DNA of 46,311 nucleotides from Burkholderiaceae bacterium 16 (GTDB lineage: Bacteria > Pseudomonadota > Gammaproteobacteria > Burkholderiales > Burkholderiaceae), in the NCBI GenBank assembly GCA_000955785.1, contig JYOD01000038.1, positions 1 through 46,311 on the forward strand, given 5' to 3'. Position numbers and translations under genes: made by a program. Of the stretch, positions 9,249 through 19,245 are shown piece after piece. Numbering within the stretch: position 1 is the stretch's first letter; the number at the start of each line of letters is the position of its first letter. Under the pieces are notes generated by a model. That model was given only the letters and a program-made list of their open reading frames with translations, was not told the origin of the DNA and made no database searches.

Positions 9249-11285
9249 ATGCAAGAAAGCGGAGTGCACTCGAAGCGCACGGGCAAGATCCTGTCTGGGT
9301 TAAAGAGGGCCATCGACCGAGGCGACATTCATGCTGCGGCTTCGATTCTACTAGCGGAAACCTCCGCCGAGTTGTTATCCGGCGTGCGCGAGCAAAAGCT
9401 CCTCCTGAGAGTGGGTCTGGATGATCGGGATTATTTTCGAACGCAGCTTGAACTAGCCGCTGAAAGGGGTCTTCAGACGTCCGAGCGTGATTCGTTCATG
9501 AAGTACATCGAGTTTTGTCTGCTCTTGGATAGCGCCAGACAACGGATGGCAAGCGAGGCCCACGCAATCCTCAGCACTTTGCCCATGATGACGATCAAGG
9601 ACTTAATACGACTAACTGGCGAAGTTCTCGACGAATACGTTGCAGCATTATTTAAGTCATTCGATCTAGCGCCTGCCGGCGAATCCGTCGCGTTCGCCGA
9701 ACGTCGTCTCCATCATCTAAACGGCCAGATTAACGACACCGTGGCGGCTATTCTGCGGACGTTCAACGAGTCTTACAAGATGATGGGAAATTCGGGTGCA
9801 CCTAAACTGACTGGCAAAATTAAGACAAGCAGCTTGGCAGCGCTCCAACGACTCACTGCGATTGCTGGGGAGCTGAATTCCCTGGACTGGTTTTTCGACT
9901 CCGTCTCTTATGGCGAATTTGTAGTGCGAGAAATACAGTCAGGACCGCATGCTCGTGTAACTTTTGACTATGCCGACGTCCATCGCAGCCTTCTTCAAAC
10001 ACTGTCTATTCGAAGAGATCTCGTACTAAAATATCACGGGCAGCGTAACGATCGATTCATTCGTGAAAACTTGCGCAATTCGCAATCGGCTGTACTTAGC
10101 ATTGCTCTCAGGCATTTTTCTCGAAATAGAAGGCTAGGTCAGCTTTCCGGCGAGGAGCGTGCGGGGCTTCAGCGCGCAGCGGATACCGTATTGATTCCAG
10201 TTGAGGCGGAAGACGATCTTCTTTTTTGTGCATCAAAGGGGGATGCTGCAATTGCGGTCCACTATGTGGTTTCTGCAGCCCTCCGATGGTTCGCCATCGT
10301 CGCTGAAGTTGTGCGAAAGAAGGTCCCGAGCCATCAGCGCGGTGCGCTTAGTGCGCCCTCTATTCCATTCGAGGTCATAGTCTCTTCGATCCAGCCTGCG
10401 AAATACCGATCTCATGCTCGAGCGGCGCTAGAAAAGCTCACGTCGACTCTTCCAGCGCGGAGTCACGTTGATCTACTACGCAAGCCCTTCGTAAGAGACG
10501 GTAGCTCGGTGCGGCCGATCCTAAAGGGAGACTTAGGCACTTGGAACGTTGTTGTGCGAGAAGAACTTATTGAGGGGGGCGCTCTGGGCGCAGATCTAGG
10601 GAAAACGTGGGAGGATTTCTTTTCCTACAGTTTCAAAGAGACGGGATGGACTACTGTTGGAGCAGGAATCCGCATTCGAGAGAATGGACAGATCATCACA
10701 GATGTCGACCTGCTGCTTTTGCGCGATGACCTACTGTTGGTGACTCAGATCAAGGCGCTCATCGGGTCTGCACTAACGACTTACGATCATTGGAAGAGTC
10801 GTGGAATAGTTGAATGGGGTTGCGTTCAGGCCCAGAAGGCCGCAACGTACATCAAAGATAACCCCGAGTTCCTGATTTCAGTTCTTGGGAAGGTGACTGC
10901 TTGCCGGATTAGATATGTTGAGCCATTGGTACTGACTAATTTCAACCACTTCGATGGATGGGTATTCTCTGGAGTTCCTATTTTTGGTGAAGTCGGGCGA
11001 AAATCGATAACAATTGGGTCAAAGGTGGATTATCGTGATTCCCGCTCAAAGGAAGTCGTACATACACATCACTTTGTAAGACAAGAGGAGTTATGTACCA
11101 AAACTATTCTTTGGCTACTTAGAAATCCTATCGAGACCCGCATTTCTCCTGAAAGCACTGACGTGGCACATCATGGTATGCAAATAGGCGGAATTACATG
11201 GATGCGACCCGATTACATTCTCAAGGCTGGTGCGGACGACGTGCAGCCGCATGAACCGCAGTTCGATGCGGGCCATCAAATCTAG
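9249..11285 (+). CDS. Uncharacterised protein with C-terminal QxK-type PD-(D/E)XK nuclease signature
   Basis: I do not recognise the first ~430 residues, which read as mostly helical with no known motif. The C-terminal third has a restriction-nuclease-like pattern: E in TWEDFF (residue 455 from this start), TDVDLLL (D485/D487), then a hydrophobic strand ending in QIK (Q500, K502) and a helix starting AL. In the PD-(D/E)XK fold, Q can replace the last acidic residue. The ATG at 9249 (678 aa) is preferred over the in-frame GTG at 9186 (699 aa) because GGAT lies 5 nt before it and the GTG has no ribosome-binding site. Divergent from the helicase-nuclease, it may act with it. Codon use is less GC-rich than the core genes. 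Confidence 0.7.
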   Translation: MQESGVHSKRTGKILSGLKRAIDRGDIHAAASILLAETSAELLSGVREQKLLLRVGLDDRDYFRTQLELAAERGLQTSERDSFMKYIEFCLLLDSARQRMASEAHAILSTLPMMTIKDLIRLTGEVLDEYVAALFKSFDLAPAGESVAFAERRLHHLNGQINDTVAAILRTFNESYKMMGNSGAPKLTGKIKTSSLAALQRLTAIAGELNSLDWFFDSVSYGEFVVREIQSGPHARVTFDYADVHRSLLQTLSIRRDLVLKYHGQRNDRFIRENLRNSQSAVLSIALRHFSRNRRLGQLSGEERAGLQRAADTVLIPVEAEDDLLFCASKGDAAIAVHYVVSAALRWFAIVAEVVRKKVPSHQRGALSAPSIPFEVIVSSIQPAKYRSHARAALEKLTSTLPARSHVDLLRKPFVRDGSSVRPILKGDLGTWNVVVREELIEGGALGADLGKTWEDFFSYSFKETGWTTVGAGIRIRENGQIITDVDLLLLRDDLLLVTQIKALIGSALTTYDHWKSRGIVEWGCVQAQKAATYIKDNPEFLISVLGKVTACRIRYVEPLVLTNFNHFDGWVFSGVPIFGEVGRKSITIGSKVDYRDSRSKEVVHTHHFVRQEELCTKTILWLLRNPIETRISPESTDVAHHGMQIGGITWMRPDYILKAGADDVQPHEPQFDAGHQI

Positions 11286-11297
11286 CTTTGTGCGTAT

Positions 11298-11540
11298 GAT
11301 TCCCCGCCGCGATGGCCAGCGTTGAGCTTTGCTGATCAAGCGCTTCTTTTTTGCGTCCGTGTTACCAGGTTCTTGACTTGTCACGTACGAGGCGATCGAG
11401 GGCACGGCTTATGACGCACACGCTATGAACCGTGAGTACACATAGCACCTCGACGACGAGGTGGGTTGCACCAGTACCTACAGAGCCGAGTTCGACACAA
11501 AATCGCTGGAGGCGGTATGAGCGTCATTGAGCGGAATAGA
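11298..11540 (+). pseudogene. Degenerate dndD 3' end and dndE start (relic of a second dnd operon)
   Basis: This stretch aligns with the dndD/dndE junction at about 4700-4955. From 11418 to 11537 alignment to the functional copy is ungapped and roughly 80% identical over about 107 bases by my count. The relic keeps GGAGGCGGTATGAGCGTCAT at the junction, matching the ATGA overlap of the intact genes, and translates to fragments such as EGTAYDA, DDEVGC and KSLEAV. It has frameshifts and in-frame stops (for example TAG near 11444) and diverges shortly after the dndE start codon. The divergence is too high for a recent local duplication, so it is more likely the remainder of a different dnd operon once located here. 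Confidence 0.85.
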
Positions 11541-11626
11541 ACGCCTTGCCGCGCGTTGAGGCGTCAACCCGAGTGATGGAAACGCCCACCGAGTTGCCAT
11601 GGTATGCGCAGGCGAGAGCTCGCTAA

Positions 11627-12241
11627 TCAGCGGCGCAGCTGAATAGACTTAGCAAATACAACCTTGTGCCAACTCACCGCTGATCGGTTCAGAAGATCAT
11701 CGCCCTCCCGGCTTTTATAGATTGGAATGAGGTCCAGTCCCCGAGCCAGCTTTAGCAAAGTCGCCATATCAACACTGTGAAAGTTGCGCTTCTCCTCAGG
11801 ACCCGACCGAAAGGTTACGGCCGCGCGGCCGCCTCTGCGCAGCAATGCGGCAACAGCGGCAAGAGAAGCTCGCAGGTGTTCAGGGTGGATGTGCATAAAT
11901 ACGGCACTGAGCAAAATGAAGTCATAGCGCTCCGGTAACTTGCGAACTTTTGAAAGGTGGGGTAGATGATCATCGATCCACCGAATATTCCGAAGGCGGT
12001 GGTGTCCCGTAGCCATATGGCGAAGCCCAGCACTCGGCTCCACTGCAGTTACCCGATACCCGCGCTTCGCCAACGCGGCGGCATCGCGTCCCGATCCCGC
12101 TCCGATGTCCAAGCAATACGAACCTTTCGGAGGGAGGATGCGCAGCAGCGAACGATGGACTGTCGAGAATCTAAGTCCCTCATAGGTTCTGAAATAGAAC
12201 TCGCTCGCAGCATCGTACGGCTGCCAGCCGTTTATGGACAT
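11627..12241 (-). CDS. Class I SAM-dependent methyltransferase
   Basis: The 204-residue protein has a Rossmann-type methyltransferase core: motif I LDIGAGSGRD (44-53), acidic residue E68 at the end of the next strand (VTAVEPS), and a later hydrophobic strand (YDFILLSAVFMHIHPEHL) typical of small-molecule or ubiE-like methyltransferases. No DNA-methylase catalytic motif such as NPPY or DPPY is visible, so a DNA substrate is not indicated. The ATG at 12241 overlaps the end of the upstream membrane-protein gene by 10 bp, implying coupling; the frame extends upstream but only through that gene. Last gene of the leftward train that starts at 16124. Its substrate is unknown. Confidence 0.75.
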   Translation of the reverse strand: MSINGWQPYDAASEFYFRTYEGLRFSTVHRSLLRILPPKGSYCLDIGAGSGRDAAALAKRGYRVTAVEPSAGLRHMATGHHRLRNIRWIDDHLPHLSKVRKLPERYDFILLSAVFMHIHPEHLRASLAAVAALLRRGGRAAVTFRSGPEEKRNFHSVDMATLLKLARGLDLIPIYKSREGDDLLNRSAVSWHKVVFAKSIQLRR

Positions 12242-12819
12242 TGCTTCTTGCTCGCCTGGTGCCGTGAGGTTTTCTGTCGTTGGATGGGTAGTGAAATGGA
12301 TGATGGTTGCAGACTGCCCACGTTGACAGTGCTGTCGAAATTGCACTCCATCGGCAATGCTGGCAGCGCCGTCTTCTTTGCGAGCTCATGCGTGTTGAAG
12401 GCACCGAGCACGCTCAATATCGCTGCCGCGAATAGCATGACACTCCAGCAGATGACAATCAACCCCGCCCGCTCCTTACCACTCCTCCCCTCGATGGCCT
12501 TCTGAAGGTCAAGCGACTTCTGCAGCACCCATCGGATTCGTATAACTATGAGAATAGTTAGGAAATCGATAATTGCAGCAAAAACCAAAAGCCCGGTTTT
12601 TGGCAGACTACTGTCAACTAATGTAACACCAAACCACAGGCCACCGGTTGCGGCGATTGCCATGCTGGGCACCTGCCACATCAGTTGATTTAATGATCGC
12701 AGATGTTGGCCGGCTTCAAGATATTGGAGCTCAGCTTTCCTATATTCCCATTTTTTTTGTTCCAGCTTTATCGCAAATTTATGCTTACGAAGCTCGAGTT
12801 GCTCTTGAGAAATAGCCAC
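12232..12819 (-). CDS. Hypothetical membrane protein, N-terminal charged helix and about three transmembrane segments
   Basis: The 195-residue product starts with about 45 residues of charged, coiled-coil-like sequence (QEQLELRKHKFAIKLEQKKW). Hydrophobic segments follow near residues 50-68, 74-95 and 118-140, then a polar C-terminal tail of about 50 residues. No family is recognised. Small multi-pass membrane proteins are common as effectors in defence operons, but nothing here proves that role. It overlaps the methyltransferase start by 10 bp (stop TAA at 12232-12234), so the two are likely co-expressed. A GAGGA stretch lies about 13-17 nt before the ATG, with AGGTGG closer. Confidence 0.6.
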   Translation of the reverse strand: MAISQEQLELRKHKFAIKLEQKKWEYRKAELQYLEAGQHLRSLNQLMWQVPSMAIAATGGLWFGVTLVDSSLPKTGLLVFAAIIDFLTILIVIRIRWVLQKSLDLQKAIEGRSGKERAGLIVICWSVMLFAAAILSVLGAFNTHELAKKTALPALPMECNFDSTVNVGSLQPSSISLPIQRQKTSRHQASKKQCP

Positions 12820-12839
12820 CTATTTTTCCTCGTCGAACG

Positions 12840-13016
12840 CTAAGCCAACCACCACCGCCGTCGCCTAGCCTTCTCCCTCCAACATTGCAGTAAGAATGCT
12901 GCAAGTGCGAGTTCCGACTTGCTCAGCACGATAACGTTCGCGCTCATTCCATGCGCGAGGTGCTGGGCGTAAGGAAAATCTTCGCTGTGCCGAACGCCGA
13001 CAGTGAACAAGTTCAT
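12840..13016 (-). CDS. Possible 58-aa small protein in the DGQHR-methyltransferase train
   Basis: An ATG at 13016 is preceded by a good ribosome-binding site (AAGGAAG, about 7 nt upstream) and opens a 58-codon frame ending at 12840-12842. The peptide starts MNLFTVGVRHSEDFPYAQ and ends in a strongly basic, tryptophan-containing tail (REKARRRRWWLA). It fills most of the otherwise empty 312-bp gap between the DGQHR gene and the membrane-protein gene, on the same strand. I recognise no family, and it could be a chance frame or a fragment. Confidence 0.4.
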   Translation of the reverse strand: MNLFTVGVRHSEDFPYAQHLAHGMSANVIVLSKSELALAAFLLQCWREKARRRRWWLA

Positions 13017-13131
13017 ATTACGTCTTCCTTCAGCAGTTCTCGTATTCCCAGCACCACCACTATCAAGTCAATGAATCATTACTTCATTGGCGTATCACCT
13101 GCAGCGCGGCACGTGAATGAGGATGAAGGAG

Positions 13132-15381
13132 TCATTCCTCATCTATATTCTTGTTCAGTAATTCTTCAAAACTCGGGGCTTGTTGCTCCGACTCCGATAC
13201 ATCCCCCCCATTACTAACATTGTCCTCCGCCGCCTCCCCGCCAGCTGTACTCTCAGTGTTCGCCAGATCCTTGGCTCCGACTTTCCACGCCTCAAAATCA
13301 GCTTTCTTAAGGAAAAACCATTTGTACAACGCCTTTGCCAGTACGTCAGACACTTCCAGTTCTGCCTTGGCTTCCGCTTCTTTTGCTGGCTTCCCGGCGA
13401 ATTCCGTGCGCCTCAGAGCCTTGGTCCACTCGCGTACTAGATAACCATAATAAGCGGAACGCGCCTTATCACGGGCGTCGAATATGATATCGGTAGCAAC
13501 AACAGCCGACAGGTGCTCCAACGATTCCGGCGTCGCAAGTATCTCTAGCCAAAAATAGCGGAAGTAAACCGCATAAGGAGTATCCAGCTTGGGAATACGA
13601 TTGAGTGCATGTTCATGATTTCGGCTGAATATTGTCCTCCGCCCAAATGTGCCTTTAGGCCCTCCTGCCAAGCCCGCATTCGCGGCACTTATGAATGCAT
13701 TCGTGAATGCCTCCATCGCATTGAGGTTCACCTGAGAGAAATGTGCCAGCGTTCGCGCAGTCAACACTAGTCCCAATTGACAGGCGTTTGTAGCGATGGC
13801 GTCGAAAGCTTCATTCGCTATCTTAATGGATGCCTGATCGTCTTTTTCCAGATAGGCCTTCGCTCTGAGCTTCTGAAACTCGAGCTGCTTTTGATTAATC
13901 GCCTCCCAGGTTCTAATGATATCGGTTTTCTCTAGATTTTCCTGCCCAATTTCGTCGCGAAGCTGGTTGGTATTGACCCAATGTCGATGGCTGTCCCGAA
14001 TAGTCCAGTACATCCCCACGCCCTCGAAAATGGCATCCTTTGCCAAGGAATCTGTTGAGCCAGCGGTGGCCCAGCTGTCGCGAAGCGCAACGAGAGCTTT
14101 TCCGTGGGCAGCGTAAGGTGCGAGTTCACTTAGTGTGCGAACAATGAACATACCCCAACCCTTCATAAACTGAGCGTTGAAGTAATCCAGTTTACTAGCC
14201 GGAAACTCCGTATTCGAAATCTGATCCCGCTTTAGATCCTCGATCGTTTCGCCGATTTCGTCAGCTAGCTCGAGTGTCTTCCGCATGAATGCCGATTTAT
14301 CGGTATCACTTTCTTTTCCACCAAAGCCAATAGTCAAGCTATTGATAAATTTGCTTGGCCCAAACACCGCGCGGTGAATACAATCTCGCAGAGTAATGAC
14401 GTTTGTGGCTGCACTCCATTTGGACGAGGAAGCTTGGTCCCGGCCAGGATGATCGTATTCAACGGCATTTATTGGTAACCTATCCTCTCCATGCCTGAAC
14501 TCATTTAACACTTGTCGTGTGAAAATGCTGAGCAGGTCGGCGTCGGAAAGCAATAGTAGCCGCGACTCGCTAGGAGCCCGCGCATTTTGGTTGACGTCGA
14601 CAAAAAGCTTTCTGGCCGCGGCGTGGTGGTCTTTGCCTGCACCGTTGGCTTCAGGAAACCAAACAATCGTCACAGGAAATTCGAGATTAGCAAAAAGGCG
14701 CTGCTTTTCGGCAGGTGTTTTGTCTTTTAGCGCATTTCTGATGACCGGTTCATAGAAGTACTTGTATTTTTCGCCGGTGTCATTCCACGTATTATTAATG
14801 GTGCGATCTATGGCTAGCAGCGCCATTGCCCGATGCTGACCATCAATCACAACGAGCTTGGCTTCCTCAGGATTCCATGAGAAACGCCCGAGCTTGATAT
14901 CGTTGTCCACACCATTTTCGGCTTGACTCTGCATCCGTTCGAATTTAAATGCACTACCGAAACGGTAACCCTCCCAAAAAGCGATATCGTCTTCGACACG
15001 GGAAATCGCGCTTCGCTCGGGAAAAAGGTCTGCGGGTTCAGCCCCATCGAACGGTAAAAGGGCTGCAACGATCGGTGGGAAAAAAGCTGGACCAAATTTT
15101 GAGCTGTTTAGAATATACGGTACCAATCCGGTAGCAACCCGATGGTCGTCGAGATCTCTTTGCAGCAACTGGTTGAAATCCATGGTCTGAGACGGCAAAA
15201 CCTCTCGGACGGGCCGTAGATAGGAAGTAAGTCTCTTCTCCCGATCCTTCGACGCTGACCCAATGCGGGCCTTCGTCTCCAAGAATTCGACCGTGCCGGC
15301 TGGGGTTTCGAATCGTCCCCAAGTGCCGTACTGGTTCAGTTGGTAGTCGAATGCTAGCTCTTGTGTCGGTGTTTTCTTCAT
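13132..15381 (-). CDS. Large DGQHR-domain (DndB-like) protein
   Basis: The 749-residue protein carries the DndB hallmark as VVIDGQHRAMALLA (DGQHR at 180-184) and a second conserved stretch, FVDVNQNARAPSESR, about 90 residues later. It is twice the length of DndB (377 aa), with a long C-terminal half of unknown fold and an acidic, low-complexity last ~50 residues (EAAEDNVSNGGDVSESE). DGQHR proteins occur with phosphorothioation and other DNA-modification islands, where they act as regulators or DNA-binding accessory proteins. The ATG at 15381 overlaps the stop of the GIY-YIG gene by one base (TAATG), with GGAAG just upstream, so the two are translationally coupled. Function here is inferred only from the domain and island. 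Confidence 0.8.
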   Translation of the reverse strand: MKKTPTQELAFDYQLNQYGTWGRFETPAGTVEFLETKARIGSASKDREKRLTSYLRPVREVLPSQTMDFNQLLQRDLDDHRVATGLVPYILNSSKFGPAFFPPIVAALLPFDGAEPADLFPERSAISRVEDDIAFWEGYRFGSAFKFERMQSQAENGVDNDIKLGRFSWNPEEAKLVVIDGQHRAMALLAIDRTINNTWNDTGEKYKYFYEPVIRNALKDKTPAEKQRLFANLEFPVTIVWFPEANGAGKDHHAAARKLFVDVNQNARAPSESRLLLLSDADLLSIFTRQVLNEFRHGEDRLPINAVEYDHPGRDQASSSKWSAATNVITLRDCIHRAVFGPSKFINSLTIGFGGKESDTDKSAFMRKTLELADEIGETIEDLKRDQISNTEFPASKLDYFNAQFMKGWGMFIVRTLSELAPYAAHGKALVALRDSWATAGSTDSLAKDAIFEGVGMYWTIRDSHRHWVNTNQLRDEIGQENLEKTDIIRTWEAINQKQLEFQKLRAKAYLEKDDQASIKIANEAFDAIATNACQLGLVLTARTLAHFSQVNLNAMEAFTNAFISAANAGLAGGPKGTFGRRTIFSRNHEHALNRIPKLDTPYAVYFRYFWLEILATPESLEHLSAVVATDIIFDARDKARSAYYGYLVREWTKALRRTEFAGKPAKEAEAKAELEVSDVLAKALYKWFFLKKADFEAWKVGAKDLANTESTAGGEAAEDNVSNGGDVSESEQQAPSFEELLNKNIDEE

Positions 15382-16124
15382 TATCGTCTTCCAGCAAAGG
15401 GACGGTGCCAGCGGTTGGCCAGCCATTCGGCGACACCGGCCATATTCCGCAATTCCTCATCGGACCATTGGCCGTTGGATATGTCACGAACATTACATAC
15501 TGCAACAACTAGATGATCAGGGCTGAAGTCGCAAGCAATGGCCCTCTGCGCAAAACTAAGGCCCTCGGCCGCCACCTTCTCCTTTAGAGCTTCAAGTTTG
15601 TCTTTATCGGTACCAATCGTATCCCGGAGACCTTGATACAAGGAGACATGCTGCCTGAGCCGAGAGCGAAGGTTTTTCGCAACGCCTATATAGATGGGCG
15701 CTGAAACCAGCGGGGTCAGCTCTGTCAAAACCCGGGCTAAGAAAGCCCTCTTCTTCTCGTCCTTCGCAATGCGTCCAAGGTTCTTTTCGAGACCAAACTC
15801 TTCATCGTCCAACGAGGCATCGGCAGCAACTCTAGCGAGAAAGATATCTTGGTGAAGGTCACTGCTCCGTTCATGCATTTGCCCCCGCCAGCTGGCACCG
15901 AAGGTACCCTGCCCCCGCAATTCAAAAGGCGGCAGCCTGAACCGCAATAGATGTTTGGCAAGCAACTCCCTAAATCGACGCTCGCCGTGGTCGACCCCGT
16001 CCTCGCCCACTTGCCGTCTATAGTCCCCTGCTGGAGCGTAAATTCGGGCATACCAGGCATACAACCCCGGTGCTTCGGGAGCTCGTTCGATATCGCCAAA
16101 CGTGAATAGCTGTGGCTCTTCCAT
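15381..16124 (-). CDS. GIY-YIG-like nuclease-family protein with a long insertion between the motifs
   Basis: The 247-residue product has GLY-AWY at 20-25 and PIYIGVAKNLRSRLRQH at 143-159, corresponding to the two halves of a GIY-YIG signature with the following R/H helix. Near the C-terminus EWLANRWHRPFAG (233 on) resembles the catalytic Glu and P-x-N region of the fold. The halves are normally about ten residues apart; here ~120 residues intervene, containing many charged residues. The ATG at 16124 is chosen because conservation begins there, although no strong ribosome-binding site is visible; the frame extends upstream to 16223. First gene of the leftward train, coupled by TAATG to the DGQHR gene. 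It could cut DNA or only bind it. Confidence 0.7.
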   Translation of the reverse strand: MEEPQLFTFGDIERAPEAPGLYAWYARIYAPAGDYRRQVGEDGVDHGERRFRELLAKHLLRFRLPPFELRGQGTFGASWRGQMHERSSDLHQDIFLARVAADASLDDEEFGLEKNLGRIAKDEKKRAFLARVLTELTPLVSAPIYIGVAKNLRSRLRQHVSLYQGLRDTIGTDKDKLEALKEKVAAEGLSFAQRAIACDFSPDHLVVAVCNVRDISNGQWSDEELRNMAGVAEWLANRWHRPFAGRR

Positions 16125-16480
16125 CTGATTATTTAGCGTCAACCCGCAAGTTCCGTCCCATCTGTTAGTTTCTACCAACGCCCCCTGTCGCACTCTTCCC
16201 CTGAGACGGCCTTGGACTGGCATGCAAACTGAGGTTGCACGCCAGTCGAAACAATTTCTGCCTTACGTTCTCACAAAGCGCTGCCCGGTCTCACGAAATC
16301 AGGACTCGTACAGGGCATCGCACCAATTTCCAGTCTCGCGAATTCCGGTTCCCTACAGTAGCCCTACCAGTTCCCGCTCCCTGCGAAAATTGCACGCGAG
16401 TCCAATCAATTCCGAATTTCCAGTTCAGCAAAACCGTACGTAGTCCAGCTAATTTCGATTCCCTACACTACACAGATCAA
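16125..16480. other. Island-chromosome boundary region between GIY-YIG gene and gyrB
   Basis: This 356-bp stretch has no supported gene. It is the transition from the lower-GC island to the GC-rich core and should contain the promoter of the leftward GIY-YIG train. It holds two near-identical 9-mers, TTCCCTACA at about 16349 and 16469, and several TTCCAGT/TTCC repeats. I could not identify an integrase gene, tRNA gene or convincing attachment duplication, so the mechanism of island insertion beside gyrB is not visible. Confidence 0.4.
16215..16247. repeat. 13-bp inverted repeat upstream of the GIY-YIG gene
   Basis: GACTGGCATGCAA (16215-16227) and TTGCACGCCAGTC (16235-16247) form inverted arms with one mismatch (a G-U pair in leftward RNA) around a 7-base loop. 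No T-run follows on either strand, so it is not a standard terminator. It lies about 90 bp upstream of the GIY-YIG start, where an operator of the leftward train could sit. Function is inferred from position only. Confidence 0.45.
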
Positions 16481-19024
<2,544 letters not shown>

Positions 19025-19100
19025 TTACTCACGGCGAATGCGGCGATCTCTCGTCACGCCCGGATGGGCGCGCCCGGATCAGGCCGCATAGCGGGTTACA

Positions 19101-19140
19101 TAAAAACGGCAAAAGGGGCGGATCTCGACGATCCGGCCCC
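19101..19140 (-). terminator. Rho-independent terminator after dnaN
   Basis: Read leftwards, GGGGCCGGATC pairs with GATCCGCCCC (one bulged base) around a short loop within 19115-19140, and is followed by TTTTGCCGTTTTT (19101-19114 on the complement). It lies 105 bp past the dnaN stop and 83 bp before the gyrB start. Confidence 0.8.
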
Positions 19141-19245
19141 TGGTGCGGCGGGTCTTGCGCGGGCCCCTTGGGGCGGGTGCGCAAGCCGTGGTGTGCCGTT
19201 AGATGCTCCGGTTTTGCGTATCTTGTGGTCCTTATTACCGGCTCA

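Noticed and set aside
11627..12241. DNA methyltransferase of a restriction-modification system
   Set aside because: Motif I is present but no NPPY, DPPY or PC catalytic motif is seen; it fits small-molecule methyltransferases better.
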